Positions 37,165 through 47,018 of a stretch of DNA of 64,000 bases are shown in pieces. The position numbers and the translations under genes were made by a program. The DNA comes from Chrysaora quinquecirrha (taxonomy: Eukaryota; Cnidaria; Scyphozoa; Semaeostomeae; Pelagiidae), in assembly GCA_014526335.1 (NCBI GenBank), contig JACTAT010000276.1, positions 248,001 to 312,000 of the forward strand, in the 5' to 3' direction. Position 1 is the stretch's first letter; every line of letters begins with the position of its first letter. A model generated the notes under the pieces. That model was not told the origin of the DNA, did no database searches, and saw only the letters and a list, made by a program, of their open reading frames with translations.

Positions 37165-37390
37165 ATTAATTTTTTGATGAACAGCGGAAACATTTTCGGG
37201 TGTACTTAAAAGCTTTTTTCGTATGATACTCCTCAGAGTATGAACATCAGAAACAGGCCGAAACAATAAACTAAGGCGGAATTTATACCCAGAAGCGGCT
37301 CGAAATGCACTAATCAGAAAGAGAAGTTGAATTGGCATTGTGCTTTAAACACCAATCAGCTGGCCGGATACAGCGGGAAGATAGAGTGAT
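37165..37390 (-). repeat. Inverted repeat, left copy, flanking GPCR paralog 2
   Basis: The reverse complement of this segment matches 39855-40075 over about 225 bp: CTTCCCGCTGTATCCGGC, TTGGTGTTTAAA, CACAATGCCAATTCA, CATTTCGA, CTCTGAGGAGT and TTTCCGCTGTT occur in order in both. Confidence 0.8.
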
Positions 37391-37762
37391 TAGAATGTTG
37401 CTTTGGAGATATCTCGCATAAAATGTCTCGCAGCAAAAGTAGAAAAAATTTTTGACAGTACAAAATTTCAAAATATTGCTAAGATTCAGCTCTGATTCCC
37501 TGAAACTTTTAAGCTGTGACAGCGTAAAGCAAAAGTAAAACGTAAAAATTAATAAATAAACTGGATCTTAATCCCCCTCCTTTGTCTATTTTCTTGTCCT
37601 TTGTAGTAATTAATAACAGGAGCTTGTGTCTGTAGCCTTTCCCCAACATCACCAACTGAAGTAAGAACCAGGTTAACCAAGCATGTTCCAATTGATTACC
37701 GTAGCCATTTTTCTTTAGATGCATGTGGAATAATGCTAGCTGTAGAATATGTCTTGTGTCTT

Positions 37763-38614
37763 TCATAACTGATTTGATGTTTCAAGGCTTGCATTATTTT
37801 GCAGCTGTGTTTCTGGGTGCGTTCTGGTATCCTGATTGATAATACGTTCTCGACGCTTGAAAAACAAGCCAAAATAATAGAGGGAATCGAGAAGTGGATT
37901 TAACGACATTATGACATTAGCAATTACCATAAATGTATGGCCTTGATTTTCTTTTGCCAGAAAATAGTATATTGATAATGGAAATGTGCCGATGATGTAT
38001 GCCACGGTTACAGCTGTTGAATGCTTTATTACTAGCACGTTTGCTTGACGGCTGGTGTTACGAGGTAGTGACGTTTTCCGTTTAAGCAATCGATAGCATA
38101 TAATGCTATAAAGTACTATCAGCAAGGGCCCACATGAAACCACTATCAACGCAAGAATCCAGATTTCCATTAAATGGAAACACACAAGCATCGTGATGAG
38201 TAATGATAATGTCCACACAATACCTATTCCAATACAGCATCTTCTACGAGTATTTATGAAGCGACTTTTCAATGGAAATACAACTGCAATAAATCGTATT
38301 ATTGCTATAAGAATTACGTTCCAGAGGGAAGTAGTAGCACCAAAATTTTCAATTGTTGTTGTAGCTATTTTTATATAATATCCTATTGTACCATCTAGTT
38401 CTTGTATTTGCGACTCAGTGACAAGCCAAGCGCCAGTGCTCAATAGACCAAATGCAAACATAGCATCTCCAACACCAAGGCTTAATACAGTCATGTCAAA
38501 AATTGTCTTGGGCACTTTTTTCCTCACGACGAAAACAACCAATGCTGTGTTGGTTGACAGACCGAGAAGACCAAATGTTGCAAGTAGTGATCCATATATA
38601 ACAGTGTCAGGCAT
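37763..38614 (-). CDS. Class A (rhodopsin-like) GPCR, intronless, paralog 2
   Basis: A 283-residue receptor in one exon, with the same layout as the gene at 32660-33511. It keeps N1.50 (LSTNTALVV), D50 (LSLGVGD), IRF in place of DRY (LIAIIRFIAVVFPL), GTFPLS in helix 6 and NPLLD in helix 7. Changes cluster in the loop after helix 4 (HLMEIWILALIVV against HILNNFLFALIMV), the extracellular/helix-3 stretch (IGYYIKIATTTIENFGATT) and the C-terminal tail. The intact frame after divergence argues that both copies are under selection. Function is presumed G-protein signalling; ligand unknown. Confidence 0.88.
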   Translation of the reverse strand: MPDTVIYGSLLATFGLLGLSTNTALVVFVVRKKVPKTIFDMTVLSLGVGDAMFAFGLLSTGAWLVTESQIQELDGTIGYYIKIATTTIENFGATTSLWNVILIAIIRFIAVVFPLKSRFINTRRRCCIGIGIVWTLSLLITMLVCFHLMEIWILALIVVSCGPLLIVLYSIICYRLLKRKTSLPRNTSRQANVLVIKHSTAVTVAYIIGTFPLSIYYFLAKENQGHTFMVIANVIMSLNPLLDSLYYFGLFFKRRERIINQDTRTHPETQLQNNASLETSNQL

Positions 38615-39850
38615 TTTTGAAGGCGTTACTGTTTGAAGAAAGTATGAGTTGATACTTGTTTCTGCAATTTCAAAGAATTCGTAGCTAAATGTTTAATGTG
38701 TAGGATTGCAATACAATTACAGCGTCTGAATAATGAACACGCCCTGGGAATTCAGTTTTGCTTGCCAAGAACTCGAGATTTCAACCAGCATTAATGCCAA
38801 CATGTACAATGGTCTGCATCATAACAGTGAAAATGAAATAGATATTTGTTCTCAAAATTAAATTTGCCTTCGTACAGCTTACCAAGCACTGCAGATTAAA
38901 ACCAGTATCAATGCCAGAATGTGCAATCACCTGCATCTTTACAGTGAAAATGAAATAAATATTTGTTCTCTAATTTTTCTAATTTTTCCCTAGTTTTTCT
39001 TCATAAAGCTTATACCAAAAACTGAAGATTAAAACCAGTCAAACTGCTATTTGTATGACTGTATGATAGAAGTACAGACAACTTAATTTTCTTTCCTTGC
39101 TCGTGTTGCGAAGCACCATATGGCCGTTGCATATTCTTTGCAATCCAGGTACTTTTCTTAATTAACAGCTTTGCAAAATAACAAATTCCTGACCTCCTCT
39201 ACAAAATTTATTTTTGTTGTTGTAATCGGTTCGTTTATCTGGCCGAGAATGATAAACACAATAACAGAAATGATGAGCGATGCCCAAGAGATGTAATACA
39301 GCTACGCATACGCCATGTTTGTTTGTGTGAAATTGTTCATGTTTATCCTTAAGCTTGCACTAATTTGGTTGATTTTTGTGTGATTTAGATTTTCTTAATT
39401 AACTTGGTATTTCTCTAGAGTATATTACTTTAATGGGTTCGGATTAATTTTGTAATCGGCTTATGTTTTTAGTTAACTATTATGTGATTCGGAATAAGAC
39501 AAAATAAAGGCTATTCATATTGAAAACGGCTACCCTGAAGACATTATTTCGGATTTTTTTCCGCTAGAAGATCGCAAGGTTTTCGGCTGACAAAGTGCCC
39601 TGTTTACTTAAAGATGCCGTGGCTTGGCAATGTTTCCTTACGATTCAAAGATCAAATTAAAAAGACAATTACTAAGTGTCTTGCTGCTGCCAACCGTAGG
39701 TTGATTTTTAGCACTTGGAAAGTTCTGCCATCCAATCAAAAGGATTGCGTGTCTGCCACACAGAAAATTTTGGTTATGTATGAATAAGCGTCAAAACAGA
39801 CCGAAACACTGATGCGGATCGAAATACACCAATCATGAAGAAAATATCGG
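38615..39850. other. Upstream region of GPCR paralog 2
   Basis: Holds the 113-bp duplication mentioned above and AT-rich unique DNA. A short stretch at about 39800-39850 (CCGAAACACTGATGCGG, GATCGAAATACACCAATCA) resembles the end of the adjacent inverted repeat in the opposite sense. No coding exon recognised. Confidence 0.45.
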
Positions 39851-39854
39851 GATA

Positions 39855-40075
39855 TCTTCCCGCTGTATCCGGCTTAGCTGTTTGGTGTTTAAAACACAAT
39901 GCCAATTCAGCTTCACTTTCTGATTGGTGCATTTCGATCGGGTATTAATTCCGCCTTTGGGGCCTTTATCAAATGTTTCGGTCTGTTTCTGTCGTTTATA
40001 CTCTGAGGAGTGTCAGGCGAAAAAAGCTTTCAAGTCTTTCCAAAAAGGTTTCCGCTGTTTCTTTCAGTATACAAA
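39855..40075 (+). repeat. Inverted repeat, right copy, flanking GPCR paralog 2
   Basis: Partner of 37165-37390. The two could be independent copies of one MITE-like repeat or the ends of a 2.9-kb segment carrying the receptor. No convincing target duplication was found. Confidence 0.8.
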
Positions 40076-40164
40076 ACTAAGTCTAGTAAGAATTCAAAAA
40101 TATAACAAACAAATATGAATGTGAAGTGATGCATAATGCTTCAAAGAGCCAATGATAATTTCAA

Positions 40165-40405
40165 CATAACACGATGATTAGCACTTGTGCTTCTCACGCA
40201 ATAAACCCCGGTTCGATTCTCACACATGTCACTGATGAGCTCCAATAAGAGCGAAACGCGTCTGGCATTTGAGAATGGGGCGGCTGGTGAAATCATTCAT
40301 ATAGGCCGAATACGAATTTGTGCTCATGCGATATGAGCCTAACTGCATGCGTTTCGGTACCTTAGGCCAGGTACCAACCTTACATAGTAACATAACAACG
40401 ATAAC
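40165..40405 (+). mobile_element. tRNA-like SINE/retrozyme-like element with hammerhead
   Basis: A tRNA-like head has an A-box-like GATTAGCACTTGTGC (from about 40173) and a B box GGTTCGATTCTC (40210-40221). The ribozyme follows immediately; its first stem strand overlaps the B box. A downstream segment of about 125 bp (GGCGGCTGGTGAAATC, CGTTTCGGTACC, GGCCAGGTACC) seems to belong to the same element; the ends are not sharply defined. Elements combining a pol III type promoter and a hammerhead are known, for example Sm-alpha of schistosomes. Confidence 0.68.
40216..40276 (+). ncRNA. Type I hammerhead ribozyme
   Basis: The complete catalytic core is present: CTGATGA at 40232-40238 and GAAA at 40253-40256. 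Stem II is GCTC (40239-40242) with GAGC (40249-40252), closing the loop CAATAA. Stem III is the self-complementary CGCG (40257-40260). Then come T40261 and C40262, placing the cleavage site after 40262. Stem I pairs TGGCAT (40263-40268) with ATGTCA (40226-40231), one G-U pair included, and after an internal loop GAGAAT (40271-40276) with ATTCTC (40216-40221). The internal loop is where stem I/loop II contacts occur in fast hammerheads. The very short palindromic stem III suggests the ribozyme acts as a dimer or in multimeric transcripts, as described for Penelope-like and retrozyme hammerheads. Read by hand; activity not tested. Confidence 0.92.
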
Positions 40406-41119
40406 AAATAACAAATTACAATGACATGACGAAAGAGTAAGAATTTGCAGAACAGTAAATAAGAACTAATGCCAGAATTGTTAAAGCCGTAAAGGTGTGC
40501 TTAGTACTTAGTCTATCTATATTTTTTTAGATAAATGAAAAGACTTTTCCAAATTCTTTAAAAAGATTCTAGAAATTATGAAAATGAAGGAAGAGACTCA
40601 TTGTTGCAAAATTAAGTAGTTGCAAATGAATGTAAAATAATAACTTTATTACTGTAATGTTAAGAAAGTCTGGATGCAAACCGCGAAAATAGGTACTGTT
40701 GAACTTCTGAATACAATAATTGTGATCTAATGATAGCCACCTGCACAATAATTAATTTCATATTAAATTAATAAAATATGCAATAGACTAATCAATCATG
40801 CAATAGATTAATTAAATATTCCATCGATTAACTAACGATATAATTGATTGTCAAGTCGAGAAAGACCCCTATGAATAAAAAATGTGATAAAACCATGTAG
40901 ATCTAATTATTTCATGCAAATTATCTTCGATGCTGTATAAAGTAATCACTTTACATTCAAACCTTAACCAGAAAAGTCTTCCTTTTCATCTTAATCAGCC
41001 CCCTTTTCCTCCCTCGAAGAGGTGCGACAGAGAAAACACAATGTGCAGATTGGCAACAGATAATCAAATAACTTCATTCAACATGTGCAGATTCATACTG
41101 TGTCTACATTACTATACAT

Positions 41120-41438
41120 TAAATACGGTACTACATTCATTCTAAATACGGTACTACATTCATTCTAAATACGGTACTACATTCATTCTAAATACGGTAC
41201 TACATTCATTCTAAATACGGTACTACATTCATTCTAAATACGGTACTACAATCATTCTAAATACGGTACTACATTCATTTTAAATACGGTACTACATACA
41301 TTCATTCTAAATACGGTACAACATTCATTCTAAATACGGTACTACATTCATTCTTAATACGCTACTACATTCATTTTAAATACGGTACTACATTCATTCT
41401 AAATACGGTACTATACTACATTCATTCTAAATACTAGG
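41120..41438. repeat. 23-bp minisatellite
   Basis: About thirteen copies of CTACATTCATTCTAAATACG plus GTA, with few changes. Confidence 0.92.
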
Positions 41439-41505
41439 CTATATGTGCGCATTGGAAGTTCGAAGTGGCGAGATGGACGCGTAAGGTTGGACAAATTACC
41501 GAATG

Positions 41506-42082
41506 AAGGCCGGAAAGTATAAATAGTATGTTATTTACAGTATGATAATGAAGGCTGGAAAAATACAGTATGTGTTATCTGTAGTATGTTAATGACGGCT
41601 GGACTGGAAAAGTACAGTGTGTTATCTATAGTATGATATAAAGGATGGAAAAATACAGTATGTTATCGAAAGTATGATAATGAAGGTTCGAAAAATACAG
41701 TTTGTTATCTATAGTATGCTAATGAAGGCTGGAAAAATACAGTATGTGTTATCTATAGTATGTTAATGACGGCTTGAAAAGTACAGTGTGTTATCTATAG
41801 TGTGATAGCTGTAAAGGCTGGAAAAATACAGTTTGTTATCTATAGTATGCTAATGAAGGCTAGAAAATACAGTATGTTATCTATAGTATGCTAATGAAGG
41901 CTGGAAAATACAGTATGTTATCTATAGTATGATGATGAAGGCTGGAAAAATACAGTATGTGTTATCTATAGTATGCTAATGAAGGCTGGAAAATACAGTA
42001 TGTTATCTATAGTATGATAATGAAGTCTTTGAAAATACAGTATGTTATCTATAGTATGTGTTCTCTAATGACGGCTGGAAAG
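41506..42082. repeat. ~41-bp minisatellite
   Basis: Repeats of AAGGCTGGAAAAATACAGTA, TGTTATCTATAGTATG and CTAATG, unit length varying from about 39 to 46 bp. A 91-codon frame at 42014-42289 starts in the repeat and shows no domain. Confidence 0.88.
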
Positions 42083-42309
42083 GTAACCGTAGCTTATGTC
42101 TTTCATTTTGTCCCAGGGAAATCAATTAGAACCTATCTGGGTTTGCCACCATACCATTCGCAGAAAACCATTTTAGGAGAGTATTTAGGTCGTTTTTTCG
42201 TAATTTCGCTGTTACGCAGAGTCGCCGAAGGCAAGGCATCGGGGATCAGGCAGCGGGGCCAGAAGCAACGAATTCAGGTAAAACAATAGGAAAATCAAAT
42301 CCACAATAT

Positions 42310-42530
42310 TCGTAATGGTAAGGGGGCACTCGCCCCAGTGTTTTCGTCAGCAGAATTACATATTTGTGAATCTAACTGCATATAGAACAAATTATAGACG
42401 AAGTTGTTAAATAGCAAGGGCCCAAGAACGGAGCCTTGGGGGACGCCTATCTTGACATTGCTCTAAGGAAACATTCGATCTACAAAATACAATTGTAGAC
42501 CTTCTGGTTCGCTTTTACATCCGAATGTGG
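42310..42530 (-). pseudogene. LINE reverse transcriptase fragment (relic)
   Basis: The minus strand translates to KIGVPQGSVLGPLLFN followed by an FVYNLFYMQ...ICNSADENT stretch. This matches the GVPQGSVLGPLLF motif and the following active-site region of non-LTR retrotransposon reverse transcriptases, with the usual YADD/FADD here changed to NSADE and stops on both sides. It is a dead fragment. Confidence 0.8.
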
Positions 42531-42539
42531 TTTACGATC

Positions 42540-43751
42540 GCTGTTGTCCTTGGTATTTTGACAGAATACAAATGCAATTTCTGTGTAAGAAATAAGAGCA
42601 TGTGGTATTTATAAACATGTTGCTGCATGTTGACTTTGTATATAGCTACGAAGCAAGATGAATTGAGTGCTTTAAGCTGTCTTGAATTAATTGTTTGTCT
42701 GTCTCTGCAGCTGTAACCTAAATAAAAATGAACTCAAGAATGAATGCGAATAGAATGGATCATGCATTTTTAGCTAAATGTTTTGTTAGTTTATCAGTTC
42801 CGTATTGTCTAACAAAATGAATAAAACATATTTTGACGCACCTCTGATGATACCATAGCAATTTTTTTATCTTTCTTATTCACTTAACGTACTTTATTCA
42901 TTTATGTACTCATTTATGTTTTTGTTTATTCACAAGTCTGCCTGTGTCTGACCACCACCTCCGACACATCTCCACCCCTAAGCTGCTCCGCTCTCAAGAG
43001 GCTGTGGTTCAGTGTCAGTATATTCACTCCAATCCAGTAATTCTCAGTGTTATTTTTCAGTACTTGTCGATAGCTCTCGTCCGTTGCTTATTCCATAGGG
43101 TCCTCAGTTATCTATGTAAGTCATTGTACAACTACAAGGTCCCATATTCCACAGTCCAACGTCCTGGTCCACGGACAACAATCCAGAGTCTTAGTCAATT
43201 GGCCCAGTTTCATATTCATGGAAATATTAATGTTACTTAGTGTTCTTGCTTTGCCCTATTTCTTAGTCGTTTTATTGTTCATTTCCTCTGTTCCTCATTC
43301 ATCTTCTACTCCCATTTCTCAGTAGAATAATTGCTGATACCCTGCTCATATTCCTCGGCGCGTTCCTCTGTCCTGTACCTTCGTCTTGCTACATATTGTT
43401 CCACTTGCACAGTCCTTTCCTCAATGATGTTCCTTAGTGTTGAATTTCTTCGTGCTACACGTTTGCTCGGCCCCATTGCTCGGCCCTGTTCCTTGGTCTT
43501 GGTAGTGTTAGTGGCAAGTTGAGCCTGCACCAGGAGAAGAAATATTTATTAACCCAAAATATTTATATCGAATTATTATCTATATACAATTCACAGATTC
43601 ACAGTACTCTGCAAGCTAGTACAGCTAATGAAACATAACAAAAAACAATACCATAGCTACGGTACTGCGCAATAAACTTTCGTTTTGTTTTGTTAATACC
43701 AATATATGTAGTAGTTTTAGTAGTAATATATTTTATGTACAAATTTTCTTT
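42540..43751. other. Spacer; possible diverged minisatellite debris
   Basis: From about 42990 to 43510, CCTCAGT, GTTCCTTAGT and GTTCCTTGGTCTTG words resemble the reverse complement of the 51-bp minisatellite at 28-31 kb, too diverged to prove. Small open frames of 74 and 98 codons show no domain. Confidence 0.4.
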
Positions 43752-43754
43752 AAG

Positions 43755-43862
43755 GCCCTGGCCAAACGATCAAACACTGTTGGTCCAACATTTTCAATCT
43801 GCTGTACAACCCCTGTACAACAAATGTTTGACCGTTCGGCCGTTCGGCCACTGCACAATTTC
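43755..43862. mobile_element. Harbinger-type MITE fragment
   Basis: Begins GGCCCTGGCCAAACGATCAA, the same end as the MITE at 51274-51653, and ends in an inverted TTTGACCGTTCGGCC. Much shorter, so internally deleted or truncated. DNA from here to 44050 is unassigned. Confidence 0.5.
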
Positions 43863-44055
43863 TTTGATTAATTTTCTTAGTTTCTCGGAAGTTTTAAGAT
43901 TTCTGTCTATTTAAAACGATACGCTTACGGCTTAGACTTGTCGTTTCCTTGCTTATTAGCGTATTTGAAGGAAAGTAGACGTCATTGCTGTTGCAGATGG
44001 TATGTCTGCGTGCGTACTAAATGAGTCAGTAAAAACCCTGGCGCGGAGAGGGGGG

Positions 44056-44116
44056 ATGTTTTTCATAGGATGTTTTTCATAGGATGTTTTTCATAGGATG
44101 TTTTTCATATGTTTTT
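44056..44116. repeat. Short tandem repeat, 17-bp unit
   Basis: GATGTTTTTCATAGGAT is repeated about three times, followed by a degenerate copy. Confidence 0.7.
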
Positions 44117-44119
44117 CAG

Positions 44120-45948
44120 AATATTTTTCATAGGAAACTTGCCGTTTTTCCGGGAATCATTTGATGAGAAAGTTCTAGAACCGGGAATAGAATGTAGTTC
44201 CTTCTTCTGGAGCCGAGCATGTTGCGTCAATTTTTATCTAGAGCAGGTTATTCGAATACGAATTCTATCGTGTGGAAAATGAAAACTTGTGTTTATTTAT
44301 CTGCATTAACGTTTGTATGCTGCATTTTTGAAAATGAAAAACATTACCCAAGGGTATGAATCGTTTAAAAGTGTAATGAGCTAGACGATGTTGTGGCCTA
44401 ACTAACAAACAAAATCGAAAATATGAATTAGGAAAATTTTAAAATCATCCTAAATCTGTAAATCCGTCTGAAAACTCTGAAAACTTAAGCTTCTTACCAG
44501 AAAATGCTTAAAGCTAGAAACATTTCAACAATTTCGAATTTTCGCAAACATGAGCAGCGACTCTGGTTCTACTGGTTCCCTTATTTTATCACTTGTCAAT
44601 AGAATTTCAAGGATAATTAAAGAGAGTAAAGAGACCTAACTCTTAAGAAACATACGACACTGAAATGAATTTTACGTGGACAAAAACCACAGGTTCATTT
44701 GAGAATGGGAAAATTCTTGCTTGATGTCATTGAGTACTTTTTTGGGACCTTTTTGGTCTCTTGGGCTTCCTTGTTTCAAAATTAGCTGATTTTTTGGAAG
44801 GAACTGATGAATGACATAAACATTCACATATTACATCCGAGTTCGTCGTTTTGAATGAAAACAACAAATTCATTAATCACTTGAACAGGTAGTATAGTAG
44901 TTGAAATCGTAAATTTCACTTGCTAAAATCTACGATCGTACTGGTACTTGTTCAAAGAATCAGATCAAATTCTTCCTCTAGTATTTCTAGTAGTTAATAA
45001 CGTCATGTTTAAAATAAGTTTCATGAGCATTACTTGTGCGGAGGAGCTTCGCTGACATCTCAGAAAACTTGAACAAAACAGTCATCTGCGACCTGTGCAG
45101 AAAATTGTTAGGATTAGAATTTGAAAAAAATAGAGGTATACAATAGTAAACAATCTATAGACATAGGCTAATTGGTTTAAAATTACCAAGAATCGACTAT
45201 ACGACATTGATAGTAAAGGCTGCGGTTGATGAATGAAAGTACATGTTCAATCAAAACGACAGGTTGCTTATATCTATGTGAGGAAGCTACTATCAAGCAA
45301 TGTAAATGAGTTTATTGTTCACATATCTATGAAAAACTAAGCAACAAAAAATGCAAATGAGGTCAAGGGAATCTTGCTTTCTTCGTTAATAGAAGAGTGT
45401 TTCTTTAATAAGAGAGAGACAGTAGCAATTGCGTTCTCGTGTCGTCATGTCCATGAATGCTTTAAATTGGTATCGCAACTTGTGTAAAATATTTCAGTAA
45501 CTCTTTGGACTCCTTGAAGAGATCTTGCAGTGGAGTGAGCGAAGACAGACAATCTACGATACGTTTCACAAATTCATAGACAATTCAAAGGATGGCCATA
45601 GCTAAAAGATAAAATTTATCTTGATAATTTTTATTAACTGGACAAATCGTACTTTTTTATCAAGTCAGATCTTCAATCTGCATTATCAGCTTCGCGTGCT
45701 ACTATATATAATGCGAATAGAAATTGATCAAATCTACTAAATGCTCCATCAGCCTACGCAGCTGCTCTTACCTCTTGGTGTTAGAATTTCTTGTTCTTTG
45801 CTGGAAGAAATAAGCTAAGACATTCAAGAAAGATCATAAGGATATCCTGGGCGAAATTTCAAATTGACAGAAATTTTCGTTTCTTAACTGTACGCTCGTC
45901 TGTTTATATCACATTAAGTCAATAAACGATTTTATTGAACAAAACAGC
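44120..45948. other. Upstream region of the third GPCR
   Basis: Unique AT-rich sequence without convincing frames. A possible acceptor (ACAAAACAG) lies directly before the receptor ATG, so a leader intron is possible but unproved. Confidence 0.4.
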
Positions 45949-47018
45949 ATGGGAAACCTGTTGAATAAATCACAAGAATCGGAGATTTTCTATTGGAGTT
46001 TGATTATTGTTAGTATTACAGCCTTGTTGGTGAACTTAATAACTATCCTAATGTTCGTGAAATTTCGCAATAAATTACTTGAATCAAGTCATAACTGTAT
46101 TCTTTGCTCAGTCGCCGTAGCGGATGCGTTTGTGGGATGTTTTGGAACAAGCTTAGGTGTCTTACTTCTTCTCAAGTCATCTTCAATAGCTTATAAATTG
46201 GCTGGCAACATTCCACTTTTTAGCAGCATGTTTATCTCGATAGGCTCTCTTGCTTTGTTAACAGGCGATAGACTAATGGCAGTGAAGAAGCCGTTTATTT
46301 ACGGCACCACCTCTTATCGTCGAGCGATAAAGCGACTAATCGCCATCACGTGGATAATGCCGATGCTGATCTCGCTGCAGCAGTCTCTTATTTATGTTTA
46401 CACATCGAGAATAACAGAACTGAAAGTACGGAGTATCTTTCTTGCATTGTTTTTTGCTATTGGAGCAATAGTTCTGATTCTTGCGAACGGAATGCTGTTC
46501 GTTGGCATCAAAAACTATGTCTCAAGAGTAGAGCAACGATCAAAGAAGTCAGTTTACGGAGAAACGAGCTTCACTGTTCAACAGAAAACTATTCAAAGAG
46601 AGGATGCTTCAAAAGCCGAATCCACCCCTGAAGTAGCAGTTGAAGTCAATGTTGCTTATGAAGATCAAGAAACAGTCAGAGATAATACAAGCCGTGAAAC
46701 ATCAGCTAACAGTAAGAAAGTTTCTTTGCCTACCAGGAAGATTCCCAAGAAAGATCGTAAAGCAAGGTTGACAAGAAAACAAGAACTACGCCGAACCTCA
46801 TTCGCGTGTATTTTGATCGTAACTTTATTCATTCTGTCTTGGGTACCATTAGCAGGCTACAGGTTCACTTATGCGGTGGGTATCAAGTTAGGGATAGCAT
46901 GGCTTAGGCGGTTTGCCTTGTGTTTAGCAATTTCAAACAGCATAGTAAATCCGTTTATTTATTTTTGATGAAGTCAGAATATCGTAGATACCTCGTTCAA
47001 ATGATACTTTGTAGATAA
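45949..47018 (+). CDS. Class A GPCR, intronless, tail frameshifted
   Basis: The open frame gives 339 residues and stops right after helix 7. Helix 1 contains ALLVNLITIL (N29), helix 2 VAVADAF (D59), helix 3 ends LLTGDRLMAVKKP (GDR in place of DRY), helix 5 spans about 161-187, helix 6 has FILSWVP (W298, P300) and helix 7 SNSIVNPFIYF (N334, P335, Y338). The third cytoplasmic loop is long (about 190-283), charged and rich in S/T, offering phosphorylation sites. The reading stops at TGA in a T-run at 46964-46968. One more T would continue the frame through MKSEYRRYLVQ, a typical helix 8, to a stop at 47016-47018. So this is either a real one-base deletion truncating the receptor (CDS 45949-46968) or a sequence error. 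It is not closely related to the two minus-strand receptors. Ligand unknown; aminergic-like by overall look only. Confidence 0.85.

Larger units (their letters stand above)
37705..40965. repeat. Segmental duplication, copy 2 (with GPCR gene)
   Basis: Counterpart of 32595-35480. It is longer because of the right inverted repeat and the ribozyme-bearing SINE. A roughly 113-bp internal tandem duplication (GAAAATGAAATAGATATTTG and its near copy, about 38828 and 38942) lies upstream of the gene. Confidence 0.82.
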
